NCBI RefSeq assembly: GCF_041146875.1
Contig: NZ_JBFRXP010000014.1
Coordinates: 1-64,000, forward strand
Direction of reading: 5' to 3'
DNA length: 64,000 nucleotides
Origin: Igneacidithiobacillus sp041146875
GTDB lineage: Bacteria > Pseudomonadota > Gammaproteobacteria > Acidithiobacillales > Acidithiobacillaceae
Shown here: positions 1 through 7,979 of the stretch, in pieces
Layout: each line of letters opens with the position of its first letter
How positions within the stretch are numbered: position 1 is the first letter of the stretch
Position numbers and translations under genes: made by a program
Notes under the pieces: generated by a model
The model's input: the letters and a program-made list of their open reading frames with translations, nothing else
What the model was told of the DNA's origin: nothing
Databases searched by the model: none

Positions 1-122
1 TCGGGCAAAGCTCTTTCGTTCCATCAACAATGCCCAACACTCAGCCGCCTGACAGCCTCACTCCTGCCCCTCCTTCAGGCTCATCTCTGGATTGGAAAGA
101 ACTCACCCTCGGCAAAACCATT

Positions 123-617
123 TTACGAGCGCTGCAACAGGGCCTCGATTGCCGGGGCAATCTTTTGCGGGGCGGTCCTGGGTGAGTACCGTCGACGCGG
201 GATGCCATCGCGGTCAATAAGGAACTTGGTGAAGTTCCAGCTGATGCGCGGCCCGAGCCAGCCGGGCTTGGAACTTTTGAGATGCTCAAACAAGGGGTGG
301 GCGTTAGGACCGTTCACCTCAAGCTTGGCAAAAACTGGGAAGCTGACCGCGAAACGCCCGTAACAGACGTCGCCAATGGCATCGGCGTTGCCTGGCTCCT
401 GGTGGGCGAACTGGTTGCAGGGAAAGGCGAGAACAGAAAAACCGTGGTCGCGATACCGTTCATAGAGTGCCTGCAGACCCTGGTACTGGGGCGTGAAGCC
501 ACAGAGACTCGCGGTATTAACGATGAGCAGAACCTGCCCGGCGAAATCCTGCAGGCAGCAATCCTTACCATTGAGTAGGGGTAAACAAAAATCATAGAAC
601 TTTGTGCTTTCTGCCAA
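123..617 (-). CDS. Glutathione peroxidase family protein (thiol peroxidase)
   Basis: This 164-residue protein has the usual length of bacterial Cys-type glutathione peroxidases, which reduce hydroperoxides using thiols. The peroxidatic cysteine is C39 in NTASLCGFTPQY. The family Gln is in FPCNQF (about residue 69) and the Trp-Asn pair is in SWNFTKF (about 127). A second Cys near 85 could act as the resolving residue. There is no signal peptide, so it is probably cytoplasmic. It lies 14 bases downstream of tyrS on the same strand, so the two are probably co-transcribed. Family assignment is firm; the physiological reductant (thioredoxin or glutathione) cannot be told. Confidence 0.92.
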   Translation of the reverse strand: MAESTKFYDFCLPLLNGKDCCLQDFAGQVLLIVNTASLCGFTPQYQGLQALYERYRDHGFSVLAFPCNQFAHQEPGNADAIGDVCYGRFAVSFPVFAKLEVNGPNAHPLFEHLKSSKPGWLGPRISWNFTKFLIDRDGIPRRRYSPRTAPQKIAPAIEALLQRS

Positions 618-631
618 TGGATTCTCCCTCT

Positions 632-1840
632 TTACCGCAGAATTACGCGGGCGAAGTGCTTCTTTCCGTATTGTAGAAGATATTCCTCATCTGCAGTTAA
701 GAGCAGGCCGGGATCTTCCATACGTGCATCGTTCATCCGCACCGCTCCCTCACGCACCTTGCGCATACCTTCGCTACTGCTGCGTACCCATCCCAAGCTC
801 TGCATCAGGCGCGCGATCGTGCGCGGTTCGTCCAGAGCAACTTCTTGCAGGGGCAGGTTGTCTGGACGCTCGTGCCGCTGGAATTGCGCCAGAAACCCAT
901 CGCACGCGGCGCGCCCAGCGCCCACACCGTGAAAGCGGTCGACCAGCTCCTGCGCGAGTTCGAGCTTGGCATCGCGCGGGTTACGTGCGCCAACCTCACA
1001 ATCCTGTCGCCATTGTCGTTGCGTAGCCGCTGGAAGACGGGACAATAGTTCGTAGTAGCGCCACATGAGCGTGTCGGAGATCGACATGATCTTACCGAAA
1101 ATCTCTGTAGATGGATCTTGTACGGCAATGTAGTTGTTCAGAGACTTCGACATTTTCTGCACGCCATCGAGTCCTTCGAGGATGGGCATGGTGAAGACGA
1201 TCTGCTGTGCCTGCCCCCAGTTTTTTTGCAGTTCCCGTCCCACCAATAGATTGAATCGTTGGTCCGTGCCGCCCAGCTCTAGGTCGGCACGAATAGCCAC
1301 CGAATCATAACCTTGCAGCAACGGATACAAGAATTCGTGGATGGCGATGGCCTGGCCGGCGGCATAGCGTTTGCTAAAGTCGTCTCGTTCCAGCATACGG
1401 GCAACGGTGGATTGGGCCGCCAGGTGGATCAGCTCACTCGGCTGCAACTGGTCTAGCCATTGGGAATTAAATAGGACTTGGGTACGCTCGGGATCAAGGA
1501 TGTTGAAGATCTGCTCCCGGTAGGTCTGCGCGTTTGCTTGCACCGCATCCACACTGAGCGGCGGGCGGGTGCTGTTTTTGCCCGTAGGGTCGCCGATACG
1601 CGCGGTAAAATCGCCAACAAGGAAGAGCACTTCATGGCCAAGATCTTGAAACTGCCGCGCCTTGTGCAAGAGAACCGTGTGCCCGAGGTGCAGGTCCGGT
1701 GCGGTGGGATCCATTCCTAGCTTAAGCCGCAGCGGTCGTTTTTCTTCTTCTGCGCGCCGTAGTAGAGCGGCGAGTCCGCCCTCGGGCAGGATATCGGCTG
1801 CACCGAGCTGCAGTTGGTCCAGGGCTTGTGCGTGATCCAT
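632..1840 (-). CDS. tyrS: Tyrosyl-tRNA synthetase
   Basis: Class I aminoacyl-tRNA synthetase that charges tRNA-Tyr. The 402-residue length is that of the TyrRS group found in many proteobacteria. The HIGH-type signature is HLGH at residues 51-54 and the KMSKS loop is at 229-233, after the tyrosine-binding segment with GGTDQRFN. The C-terminal 60 residues form an S4 RNA-binding domain. The ATG start at 1840 is the first in frame with the conserved N-terminus. It is followed closely by the glutathione peroxidase gene. Confidence 0.97.
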   Translation of the reverse strand: MDHAQALDQLQLGAADILPEGGLAALLRRAEEEKRPLRLKLGMDPTAPDLHLGHTVLLHKARQFQDLGHEVLFLVGDFTARIGDPTGKNSTRPPLSVDAVQANAQTYREQIFNILDPERTQVLFNSQWLDQLQPSELIHLAAQSTVARMLERDDFSKRYAAGQAIAIHEFLYPLLQGYDSVAIRADLELGGTDQRFNLLVGRELQKNWGQAQQIVFTMPILEGLDGVQKMSKSLNNYIAVQDPSTEIFGKIMSISDTLMWRYYELLSRLPAATQRQWRQDCEVGARNPRDAKLELAQELVDRFHGVGAGRAACDGFLAQFQRHERPDNLPLQEVALDEPRTIARLMQSLGWVRSSSEGMRKVREGAVRMNDARMEDPGLLLTADEEYLLQYGKKHFARVILR

Positions 1841-2141
1841 GTTGCTTTCCGTCCGACAGAATTAGAGCGCGATGGTAGCACCGCAGCGGACCTGGACGAA
1901 GTCGAGCGCGGACGCAGGGGCCGAAACGCGCAGATCGGATACCTAGGTAGACAATAATATATGAATTTTCTGGTGTTCCTGAAAGAACAGGCGTGATGCG
2001 CTGAGGCGCACAAACAAGCTCATAAATACATGTACATCACAACAATAAAAGACCATTAACAATTGATTTTGCGTCAAGTAGAGCGATTGGCACATAGATT
2101 GCTAACGAAGCGCAACTGCAAAATAGCTAGAGGGGTGATGT
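1841..2141. promoter_or_regulatory. Divergent intergenic region between tyrS and the porin gene
   Basis: About 300 bases without a supported gene. The region separates the leftward tyrS transcript from the rightward porin-dsrE pair, so it should hold both promoters. The half nearer the porin is AT-rich. A purine-rich ribosome site (gaggggtg, about 2129-2136) sits just before the porin ATG. I could not assign -35/-10 boxes with confidence, and I see no obvious T-box leader for tyrS. Confidence 0.4.
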
Positions 2142-3467
2142 ATGAGCAAAACGAAACCGCTACTGTTGTCCGGGATTATATCTACAGCCATTGCTGTCGG
2201 CTTCCTTTGCGGGCCGAGCGCCGAGGCAGCGAATTGGTTTGCCCTACAGGGAATATCGCCACCAACCGCGCCATTGTTCGGGGTATCAGGCTTCATCGAG
2301 CCAACGGTGTGGGCGCAGCCAGGAACTGAAGATGAAATGCTTCATGAAGTACCGCATATCAACCTGATTGGGCCTGATTTTAGTCAGGGTACTACCGCTG
2401 GGATTTTGCGGGCACGGATCATGTTTCGTGGCAACCTGAACCCCTATATTTCCTATTTTGTAGCTGGCGAATTCGGTAACAATGGTGTGACCCGCGTGCG
2501 TGGGGGCTATCAACCCGCACTGATCGATGGCCATGTGACCTTTAGCTATCTCCCGGGTGCACGTGTTGAAGTTGGGCTCGTTCGCGCACCGAGCGCCGAG
2601 GGCGCAATGCAAGGTTTCATGACGTATAACTATGTACTCAGCCCGACCGTAGTCACGCAATTAATGAATCAGCCGATGTTCGATTCGAGCTTTTCTAGCA
2701 AGGTAGCTCCAACCGGCAGTGCGTTGCTCCCTGGCACCCAGACACTGGGAGTCAATGGTTTTCGCTATCCTGGGGCCATGGTCTTCGATTGGTTCCGATC
2801 AGGCCATTGGGAATTCGCTTACGGCGCTATGTTGGGCATGTACGGCACGGTCGCGGCGGGCAATCAATCCAATGAGCCTATGGAAGCAGTGCGACTACAG
2901 GAGGCATACATCCTAGGTGGTAAAGGGCCATTCCGCAGCGACATCCAGGGCGGCATTTGGTACCAACACGCTGCACCACGTTGGGATGGCGTGAATTACG
3001 ATATGAATCGCTATGGCGTCGACCTTCAATATTTGCAGGGTTACATGCATCCATGGGGCCGGCAACTCCGCTTTGAATATATTCACGGTAATGGCTGGAT
3101 TGATGCGCCGGCGGCCTTTAGTAAAGCCGTTGACCTCAAACAGGCTGGTCTCTATGAAACACAGCTATACCCAGGGATCAGCAACAAGGCTTGGGGTTAT
3201 ATGGCGGAAGCCGGACTCTTTTTGACAAAGAATATAGAAGTCAATCTGCGCTATGACTACTACAATCGGTTACCCAACAATCCCGTACAGAACCGCATAT
3301 TCAAGACCTACGCGCTAGGCGTACAGTACCACTTCACGCCGCTGACGAAAATCATGGCTGGCTACTACTTCCGCACCTTAGGTGTGCCACATCCGAATGC
3401 AACCAGCCAGAGCGTAGCAAATTCTGTCGATAATGTTTTTGCCCTCCAAGCTATGATTGCTTTCTAA
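2142..3467 (+). CDS. Outer-membrane porin-like beta-barrel protein
   Basis: 441 residues with a Sec signal peptide (a hydrophobic run to about residue 29, cleavage near AEA-AN). The mature part alternates polar and aromatic strands and ends in a C-terminal Phe (QAMIAF), the usual signal for outer-membrane barrel insertion. The pattern resembles phosphate-selective porin O/P-type or similar anion porins, but I cannot name the substrate. A good ribosome site precedes the ATG. The secreted DsrE-like gene follows within 20 bases, so the two form a short operon ended by the hairpin at 4016. Barrel nature is well supported; the exact family is not. Confidence 0.75.
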   Translation: MSKTKPLLLSGIISTAIAVGFLCGPSAEAANWFALQGISPPTAPLFGVSGFIEPTVWAQPGTEDEMLHEVPHINLIGPDFSQGTTAGILRARIMFRGNLNPYISYFVAGEFGNNGVTRVRGGYQPALIDGHVTFSYLPGARVEVGLVRAPSAEGAMQGFMTYNYVLSPTVVTQLMNQPMFDSSFSSKVAPTGSALLPGTQTLGVNGFRYPGAMVFDWFRSGHWEFAYGAMLGMYGTVAAGNQSNEPMEAVRLQEAYILGGKGPFRSDIQGGIWYQHAAPRWDGVNYDMNRYGVDLQYLQGYMHPWGRQLRFEYIHGNGWIDAPAAFSKAVDLKQAGLYETQLYPGISNKAWGYMAEAGLFLTKNIEVNLRYDYYNRLPNNPVQNRIFKTYALGVQYHFTPLTKIMAGYYFRTLGVPHPNATSQSVANSVDNVFALQAMIAF

Positions 3468-3486
3468 CGATCCAAGGAGCCTCAAA

Positions 3487-3990
3487 ATGTCTCAATCATC
3501 GCTGTTTCGTCGTATTGTCTTCGTGCTCGCCATCCCGATACTACTCACCTTGGGAACGAGTCCGGTCTGGGCCAATGTGTCTATGCTCAACGACTTCAAT
3601 TTCGCCAAGCCCACTTTCATCCATGACCATCCTTTTGCGAAATACCACGTGATACTGCAGGTCAGCCAGGATAATCCAGGACGCTGGAACCTGACGTTAA
3701 ACAACACACAGAATATGCTCAATTATTTCGGCCAAGAGCAGGTGCAGATAGTGGTGGTCGCCTTTGGACCCGGCATCAAGATGTATCTACCGAAGAGTCC
3801 GGTAGCCTCGCGTATTGCCGCCATCAATGCCGAGGGTGTCGAGTTTGATGTTTGTCACAACAGCATGGAACAATTCAAGAAGAAGACTGGGCACTTGCCC
3901 CCACTCGATCCGTCGGTGGTAATTGTACCCGCGGGAATCGTGCGCATCATGCAGCTGGAGTCCCACGGATTTAACTATGTGAAACCATAA
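3487..3990 (+). CDS. Periplasmic DsrE/DsrF-like protein
   Basis: 168 residues. An N-terminal signal peptide ends near PVWA-NV, so the protein should be exported. The mature part fits the DsrE/DsrF-like fold (COG1416 type): a strand HVILQVSQ, then a helix over the LNNTQNML region, then QIVVVAFGPGI, and a single conserved-position cysteine in VEFDVCHNS. The ATG at 3487 is chosen over an earlier in-frame TTG because the ribosome site aaggagc lies 7-12 bases upstream of it. The gene directly follows the porin. Cytoplasmic relatives act in sulfur transfer or sulfur oxidation; a role in sulfur or thiol chemistry in the periplasm is an inference. Confidence 0.8.
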   Translation: MSQSSLFRRIVFVLAIPILLTLGTSPVWANVSMLNDFNFAKPTFIHDHPFAKYHVILQVSQDNPGRWNLTLNNTQNMLNYFGQEQVQIVVVAFGPGIKMYLPKSPVASRIAAINAEGVEFDVCHNSMEQFKKKTGHLPPLDPSVVIVPAGIVRIMQLESHGFNYVKP

Positions 3991-4015
3991 TTCAAGGCTT
4001 TCTCAGCCCGCTTGA

Positions 4016-4043
4016 GGTGGTCGAATTCTGGCCACCTTTTTTT
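4016..4043 (+). terminator. Intrinsic terminator of the porin-DsrE operon
   Basis: A seven-pair stem (ggtggtc with ggccacc, one G-T pair) and a seven-base loop are followed directly by seven T. It lies 25 bases after the dsrE-like stop codon and just before the end of the convergent DUF202 gene. The T run is on the plus strand only. Confidence 0.85.
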
Positions 4044-4049
4044 GTTGCG

Positions 4050-5234
4050 TTATGGTTTATTATCGCGGCCAATACCATATTTGAGACGGCGCGCCGGCAA
4101 ATACCAGAGCAAACCATCAAGGAACATCAAGCAACCCGCACCAATGAGAACATAGTCGGTAAAACTGTAGGAACTGGCATTCAGCAGTTTATGCATGGCG
4201 ATTCCCAAACCCACGAAGGAGATACCCGTGCGAATCAGCGACAATCCGGTTCTGGCGCGCGCGTAGGAGGTTCGATGACTGGAGGCAATGGTGCGCTGGG
4301 CCGCGAGCATATTGCGCTCCCGTGCCAAGTGCGTGCGCTCCTTGCTGGCTGGGACCGGGCGCAATACGGAGCAATAATCCGGTATGGCAGCAGCCAGTTT
4401 GGCGAGCGCAGAGTTATCCTTAGCTGCCATCGGCGCCTCGGGAAGATGGTAGCGCTCGGTAAACTGAATATTTTGGGTGGTAATGTCGATCAGGGCACTC
4501 TGGCAGGGCAGATCCATACGCGCTCGCCGCACCTTGAGATAGTCGAACAAGCCAATGAGCGCCAGCGCGATCCCTACCAGTAAGATAGCCAGATGCCAGG
4601 AAGACAGCACATTGTTAGAGACATGCGCCAGCACACTGGAGATAGCCACCATGGCTAAGCCCCAACGCAGGAGCTTCATTGATGTCCGCGCCCTGGCGTG
4701 TGCCGTACGATGCGCGGCCAGCTTGGTGCGCCAGTGCGCCATGGTGTTGCGCCAGTAGGCAAGTCCCGTACGTTCAATGCCGATAAGAAGCGGCGCCTCG
4801 GCGTGCAAATAATCCTGCGTATACCAGCGGATATCTTCGTGCAGGGCGACACGGAATTCATAGTCTGCCGCGGGCACGAGTCGTTGCACGTCTTCCCGCA
4901 TTTTTGGGTTATCGGGGTCAATAGCCGCAACCACGACGGTGTCCTCTAGCTTTCGCACCGGAAACCAACCACTCGCGCGTAGTAGTTTACCATCGAGCCC
5001 AGCAAACAATTCCGTCGGCACCGGCAGGCGTTCGTCGTACTGGATAAAGGCACAGCCGTAATGCTGTGCCAGTGCCGCGAGCAAATCACAACGCAAGACA
5101 GCAAAGTCATGCAACAGTACCCGCTCCGTATTGATGCCACGCCACGCGGCGCTACGCTCGGCGTCGGCAAGTTCGTCGGCGTTGAGAACACCATTTTCGA
5201 CCAAGGCAAAATAGGGAGACAAATTATTTCTCAT
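4050..5234 (-). CDS. Fusion of a GspE/MshE N-terminal-like domain with two DUF202 membrane repeats
   Basis: About 394 residues from ATG 5234. Residues 1-150 resemble the N-terminal domain of type II secretion or pilus ATPases (GspE/MshEN), with no ATPase domain after it. Two DUF202 units follow, near 162-240 and 307-390. Each opens with four to five heptads beginning Arg-Thr (RTxxAxx), then two hydrophobic segments ending near WYLPARR. The start at 5234 is chosen because it overlaps the upstream stop by 11 bases (ATGAGAAATAA), which suggests translational coupling. A longer open frame reaches 5306. MshEN domains can bind cyclic di-GMP in known proteins; whether this one does is unknown. Function unknown, probably an inner-membrane complex with the upstream paralogue. 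Confidence 0.75.
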   Translation of the reverse strand: MRNNLSPYFALVENGVLNADELADAERSAAWRGINTERVLLHDFAVLRCDLLAALAQHYGCAFIQYDERLPVPTELFAGLDGKLLRASGWFPVRKLEDTVVVAAIDPDNPKMREDVQRLVPAADYEFRVALHEDIRWYTQDYLHAEAPLLIGIERTGLAYWRNTMAHWRTKLAAHRTAHARARTSMKLLRWGLAMVAISSVLAHVSNNVLSSWHLAILLVGIALALIGLFDYLKVRRARMDLPCQSALIDITTQNIQFTERYHLPEAPMAAKDNSALAKLAAAIPDYCSVLRPVPASKERTHLARERNMLAAQRTIASSHRTSYARARTGLSLIRTGISFVGLGIAMHKLLNASSYSFTDYVLIGAGCLMFLDGLLWYLPARRLKYGIGRDNKP

Positions 5235-6717
5235 GCGGGTAACGAACACGCCTCCAGCTGCTTTGTGGGACGCTGTAGTCCGCATCCGCAATTTCAAAGT
5301 CACCATCTACATAGGAAGAGCGGCGTTTGATGCGCTCGGCAGGCAGATACCAGTGCAAACCATCAGCGATCAGATAGAGTCCGATGACAACGAGGGCGAT
5401 ATCGAAGACCGTCCACAAAGTGTCGACATGACCGGTGAAATGAAAATAAATGAAGAGTCCGGCACCAACCGTCATGACACTGAAACCAGTACGAATGAAT
5501 GCCATACCGGTGCGCGCCCGGGCCATAATCGTGCGCAAACGCGACATAGTATTGCGCTTGTCCGCCAGGGTGGTGCGCTCCAGGGCCAAGCCGGTAGTGG
5601 CAAAGACACCCGGCTGCGCCGCTGGCGAATTTGCTTCGACAACAGGGTCAATCCCTTGGCTATACAAACAGAGGGAAGGGAAAATGGTATCCCAGGGGCC
5701 AGCGACATCGCGCTTTTCCGCGACCGCTGCCAACGCTTTATTGGCGGCATGGCGGCCTGGACCATACCAAAGAAAGCCCTCGATCAACATGAACACGCCG
5801 ATCACGATGAGGCTCCAGTCGAAAATTGACCATGGGCCAGGATGGAATTTGCGGATGAAGCCGATACCCACACCAGCGAAGGCGACACCCGTGCGCGCAA
5901 AGGCGAGTCCGGTCCGCGCCTTTGCCATCATCACCCGCAGATAGGCCAATATGGTGCGCTCTTCGGCTAGGTTGGTACGGTCATTGGCGAGGAAGCGACG
6001 CCGCTCCACGGGCGACAGGGCATCCCAGTTTTTCCGCAAGAGCCCGCTTCCGGGGACAATCGGGCAACGCACAAAATCCATGGCACCGCCCGGATCAACG
6101 ACATCAATGGCGGTATATTCTTCCGGCACCTGGTAAGGTGGGTAAGGCTTGATTCTGTGCGACTCCTGCCGCGCGGGAAAATACCAGACGAGTCCATCCA
6201 CAATCGCGAGGATACCGAATACGAGCAGCGGGATTTCAAAAACCAGCAAATCACCGGCACCAAACAGACGCAAAAACGCTACGGCAATGGTAATAAAGGT
6301 GAGACCCGTGCGCACCAATGCCAATCCTGTGCGACTGCGGGCGAACTGGGTTCGCTGGGCGGCGTAGCGCGTGCGCAAACCAGCAAGGTAAGTACGCACC
6401 TTGGCCAGAGGCGTGCGGCCACCGTAGACAGGAAAATGTTCATTCAGATCGGCGCTGTTTTCGATCAGACGAACCAGGTCCGGCTGCGTGGCAACACGAA
6501 AGCGAAGATTGGTGACCCCCAGGCTCGTGCGGACGTGCTCGGCAAGTGCCGCATCGTTTGGGTCACAGACGATGACCTCGGCGCTGTCGGCATCCCATAC
6601 GATGGGCAACCACAACTCTGTGCGCAGAGTGTCTACATTCAGTCGGCGCAGGATCGCTGCGGAAGCGGTTAGCGATTCATCATACTCGACGGTAGGCCAG
6701 TCGTATCGTGCAGACAA
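5224..6717 (-). CDS. Protein with partial GspE-N-like domain and three DUF202 membrane repeats
   Basis: 497 residues from TTG 6717. The first 100 residues align with the second half of the GspE-N-like domain of the downstream gene (LSARYDWPTVEYDE against LAQHYGCAFIQYDE). Three DUF202 units start near residues 108, 247 and 381. Each has successive RTxxAxx heptads leading into two transmembrane segments and ends like WYFPAR, WYGPGR or WYLPAER. The coordinates use the first canonical start. However, GAGGT (6766-6770) lies six bases before an in-frame ATT at 6759, which would restore 14 more residues of the domain and may be the true start. It probably forms a membrane complex with its neighbour. 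Role unknown. Confidence 0.75.
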   Translation of the reverse strand: MSARYDWPTVEYDESLTASAAILRRLNVDTLRTELWLPIVWDADSAEVIVCDPNDAALAEHVRTSLGVTNLRFRVATQPDLVRLIENSADLNEHFPVYGGRTPLAKVRTYLAGLRTRYAAQRTQFARSRTGLALVRTGLTFITIAVAFLRLFGAGDLLVFEIPLLVFGILAIVDGLVWYFPARQESHRIKPYPPYQVPEEYTAIDVVDPGGAMDFVRCPIVPGSGLLRKNWDALSPVERRRFLANDRTNLAEERTILAYLRVMMAKARTGLAFARTGVAFAGVGIGFIRKFHPGPWSIFDWSLIVIGVFMLIEGFLWYGPGRHAANKALAAVAEKRDVAGPWDTIFPSLCLYSQGIDPVVEANSPAAQPGVFATTGLALERTTLADKRNTMSRLRTIMARARTGMAFIRTGFSVMTVGAGLFIYFHFTGHVDTLWTVFDIALVVIGLYLIADGLHWYLPAERIKRRSSYVDGDFEIADADYSVPQSSWRRVRYPHEK

Positions 6718-6876
6718 CTCCTGTAGTCGCAGGTCTTTTTCTCGTACTTGTGCGTTAATCGTCTTACCTCAAATCATCAATCGGCACGCATGTGCGGCAT
6801 GCGGCATATGGTCTATTGTAAACAAACGAATGGCTTTCCTACCAACAATGCCGCCTAATAAGCGAGTTAGATTCGC

Positions 6877-7605
6877 TTATGAGATGACCGAGGAGTGCAG
6901 CCCGGGAAAGAGCGTCGACAGACCATTAGCCAAGAACGTAACGGCAATAGCGGCCAGAATTAGCCCGAAAATGCGGGTGGAGATGTTGATGCCGGTCACC
7001 CCCATTCTCCTGGTGAGCGGTTCGGCCAGGCGCAGGGCACCATAGGCAACCAGGCTGATAATCAGGATATCGACGACTAACAAACCACTCGCCAGCCACG
7101 AGCTACTGCGATGGTGGGCGATGATTACCGTGACCATGGTCCCAGGCCCAGCAAGTAGGGGAATCGCTAGCGGGACTACCGCCACTGCTTCTTTCTGCAT
7201 GCCCTCTGCCGCCTCTTCCGGGGTGTGCTTGTAGCGACCGCCAGACTTGGCTTGGAGCATATTGAAGGCGAGCAACATCAAAACCATGCCACCAGCTACC
7301 TGAAAGGCAGCGATACTAATCCCAAAAAAACGCAGGATATATTCGCCCAGAAAGGCTGATATGAGCAGCACTACTGCCACTGCTCGCGCGGCGATCTTGG
7401 CCGTTTGCAGGCGCTGCGCCGGGCTTTCGTCATTGGTGAGGGCGATGAAAATGGGCACCGCGCCAATGGGATTCAGAATCGCCAACAACGCAATGAGTGT
7501 GCGCAACGCGCCATGGATATCAGCGCCAAGCAAGCCCGTGTACCTCGAAAAGTGATGGTGCAGCGGCGAAATGTTACTCCCTTGCATTGGCAAGCGCGAG
7601 CACAT
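6877..7605 (-). CDS. MarC family integral membrane protein
   Basis: 242 residues with about six hydrophobic segments. The family signature is visible as LLAILNPIGAVPIFIALT near residue 45 and again in the second half as VPLAIPLLAGPGTM. This matches the MarC/YchE/YhgN (UPF0056) family, whose transport role is not settled. The first 30 residues are not membrane-like, so the true start could be the internal ATG seven codons in, or later. A short inverted repeat (6858-6880) overlaps the stop codon. The gene lies upstream of the DUF202 pair on the same strand. Confidence 0.9.
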   Translation of the reverse strand: MCSRLPMQGSNISPLHHHFSRYTGLLGADIHGALRTLIALLAILNPIGAVPIFIALTNDESPAQRLQTAKIAARAVAVVLLISAFLGEYILRFFGISIAAFQVAGGMVLMLLAFNMLQAKSGGRYKHTPEEAAEGMQKEAVAVVPLAIPLLAGPGTMVTVIIAHHRSSSWLASGLLVVDILIISLVAYGALRLAEPLTRRMGVTGINISTRIFGLILAAIAVTFLANGLSTLFPGLHSSVIS

Positions 7606-7649
7606 ATCTATAATACTATGCTGATTGGTACAGGACAGGAGTGGTAGCG

Positions 7650-7910
7650 ATGCCGACTTATGAATACATATGTAAAGACTGCGGGCATCAGCTCAGTGCT
7701 GAGCAAAAGATGTCTGACGCGCGCTTAGTGAATTGCCCAGCCTGCGGCAAACCCGGCCTGGAGCGGCAGTTAAGCGCGGGCGGTTTTGCCTTGAAGGGTA
7801 GCGGCTGGTACGAAACGGATTTCAAGGGTTCTAGCAAGGCGACGAAAAGTGACGAGGGTAGCACGAGCGCGGCGCCTCCTTGCGCTGGCGGTGCTTGCGC
7901 CTGTCATTGA
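7650..7910 (+). CDS. FmdB-type zinc-ribbon protein
   Basis: 86 residues that start MPTYEYICKDCGHQ and contain a second CPACG pair, giving the CxxC-CxxC zinc ribbon of the FmdB/CxxC_CxxC_SSSS family. The C-terminus is Cys- and Gly-rich (GGACACH), as in several family members. ATG 7650 is chosen over GTG 7641 because the family begins MPTYEY and the ribosome site caggag lies correctly before it. It sits directly upstream of aspS, as in many proteobacteria. Its biochemical role is unclear. Confidence 0.88.
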   Translation: MPTYEYICKDCGHQLSAEQKMSDARLVNCPACGKPGLERQLSAGGFALKGSGWYETDFKGSSKATKSDEGSTSAAPPCAGGACACH

Positions 7911-7939
7911 CGTAGCGCGCGTGTCGCGACACCATTAGC

Positions 7940-7961
7940 GGGCCCTGCGGGGCCCTTGTTT
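7940..7961 (+). terminator. Possible weak terminator or leader hairpin before aspS
   Basis: A perfect gggccc/gggccc stem with a tgcg loop, followed by ttgttt. It lies between fmdB and aspS. The T run is interrupted, so it may only attenuate or stabilise the transcript. Confidence 0.4.
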
Positions 7962-7979
7962 CTTAGTCAGGACATCCCT

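Noticed and set aside
29..187. Short plus-strand frame from ATG 29 with LTLGKTILRALQQ resembling a helicase N-terminus
   Set aside because: It overlaps the well-supported glutathione peroxidase gene and stops after about 50 codons; no family match beyond a few residues.
6858..6880. Inverted repeat ataagcga/tcgcttat at the marC stop
   Set aside because: It has no following T run on the marC strand, so it is not a convincing terminator.
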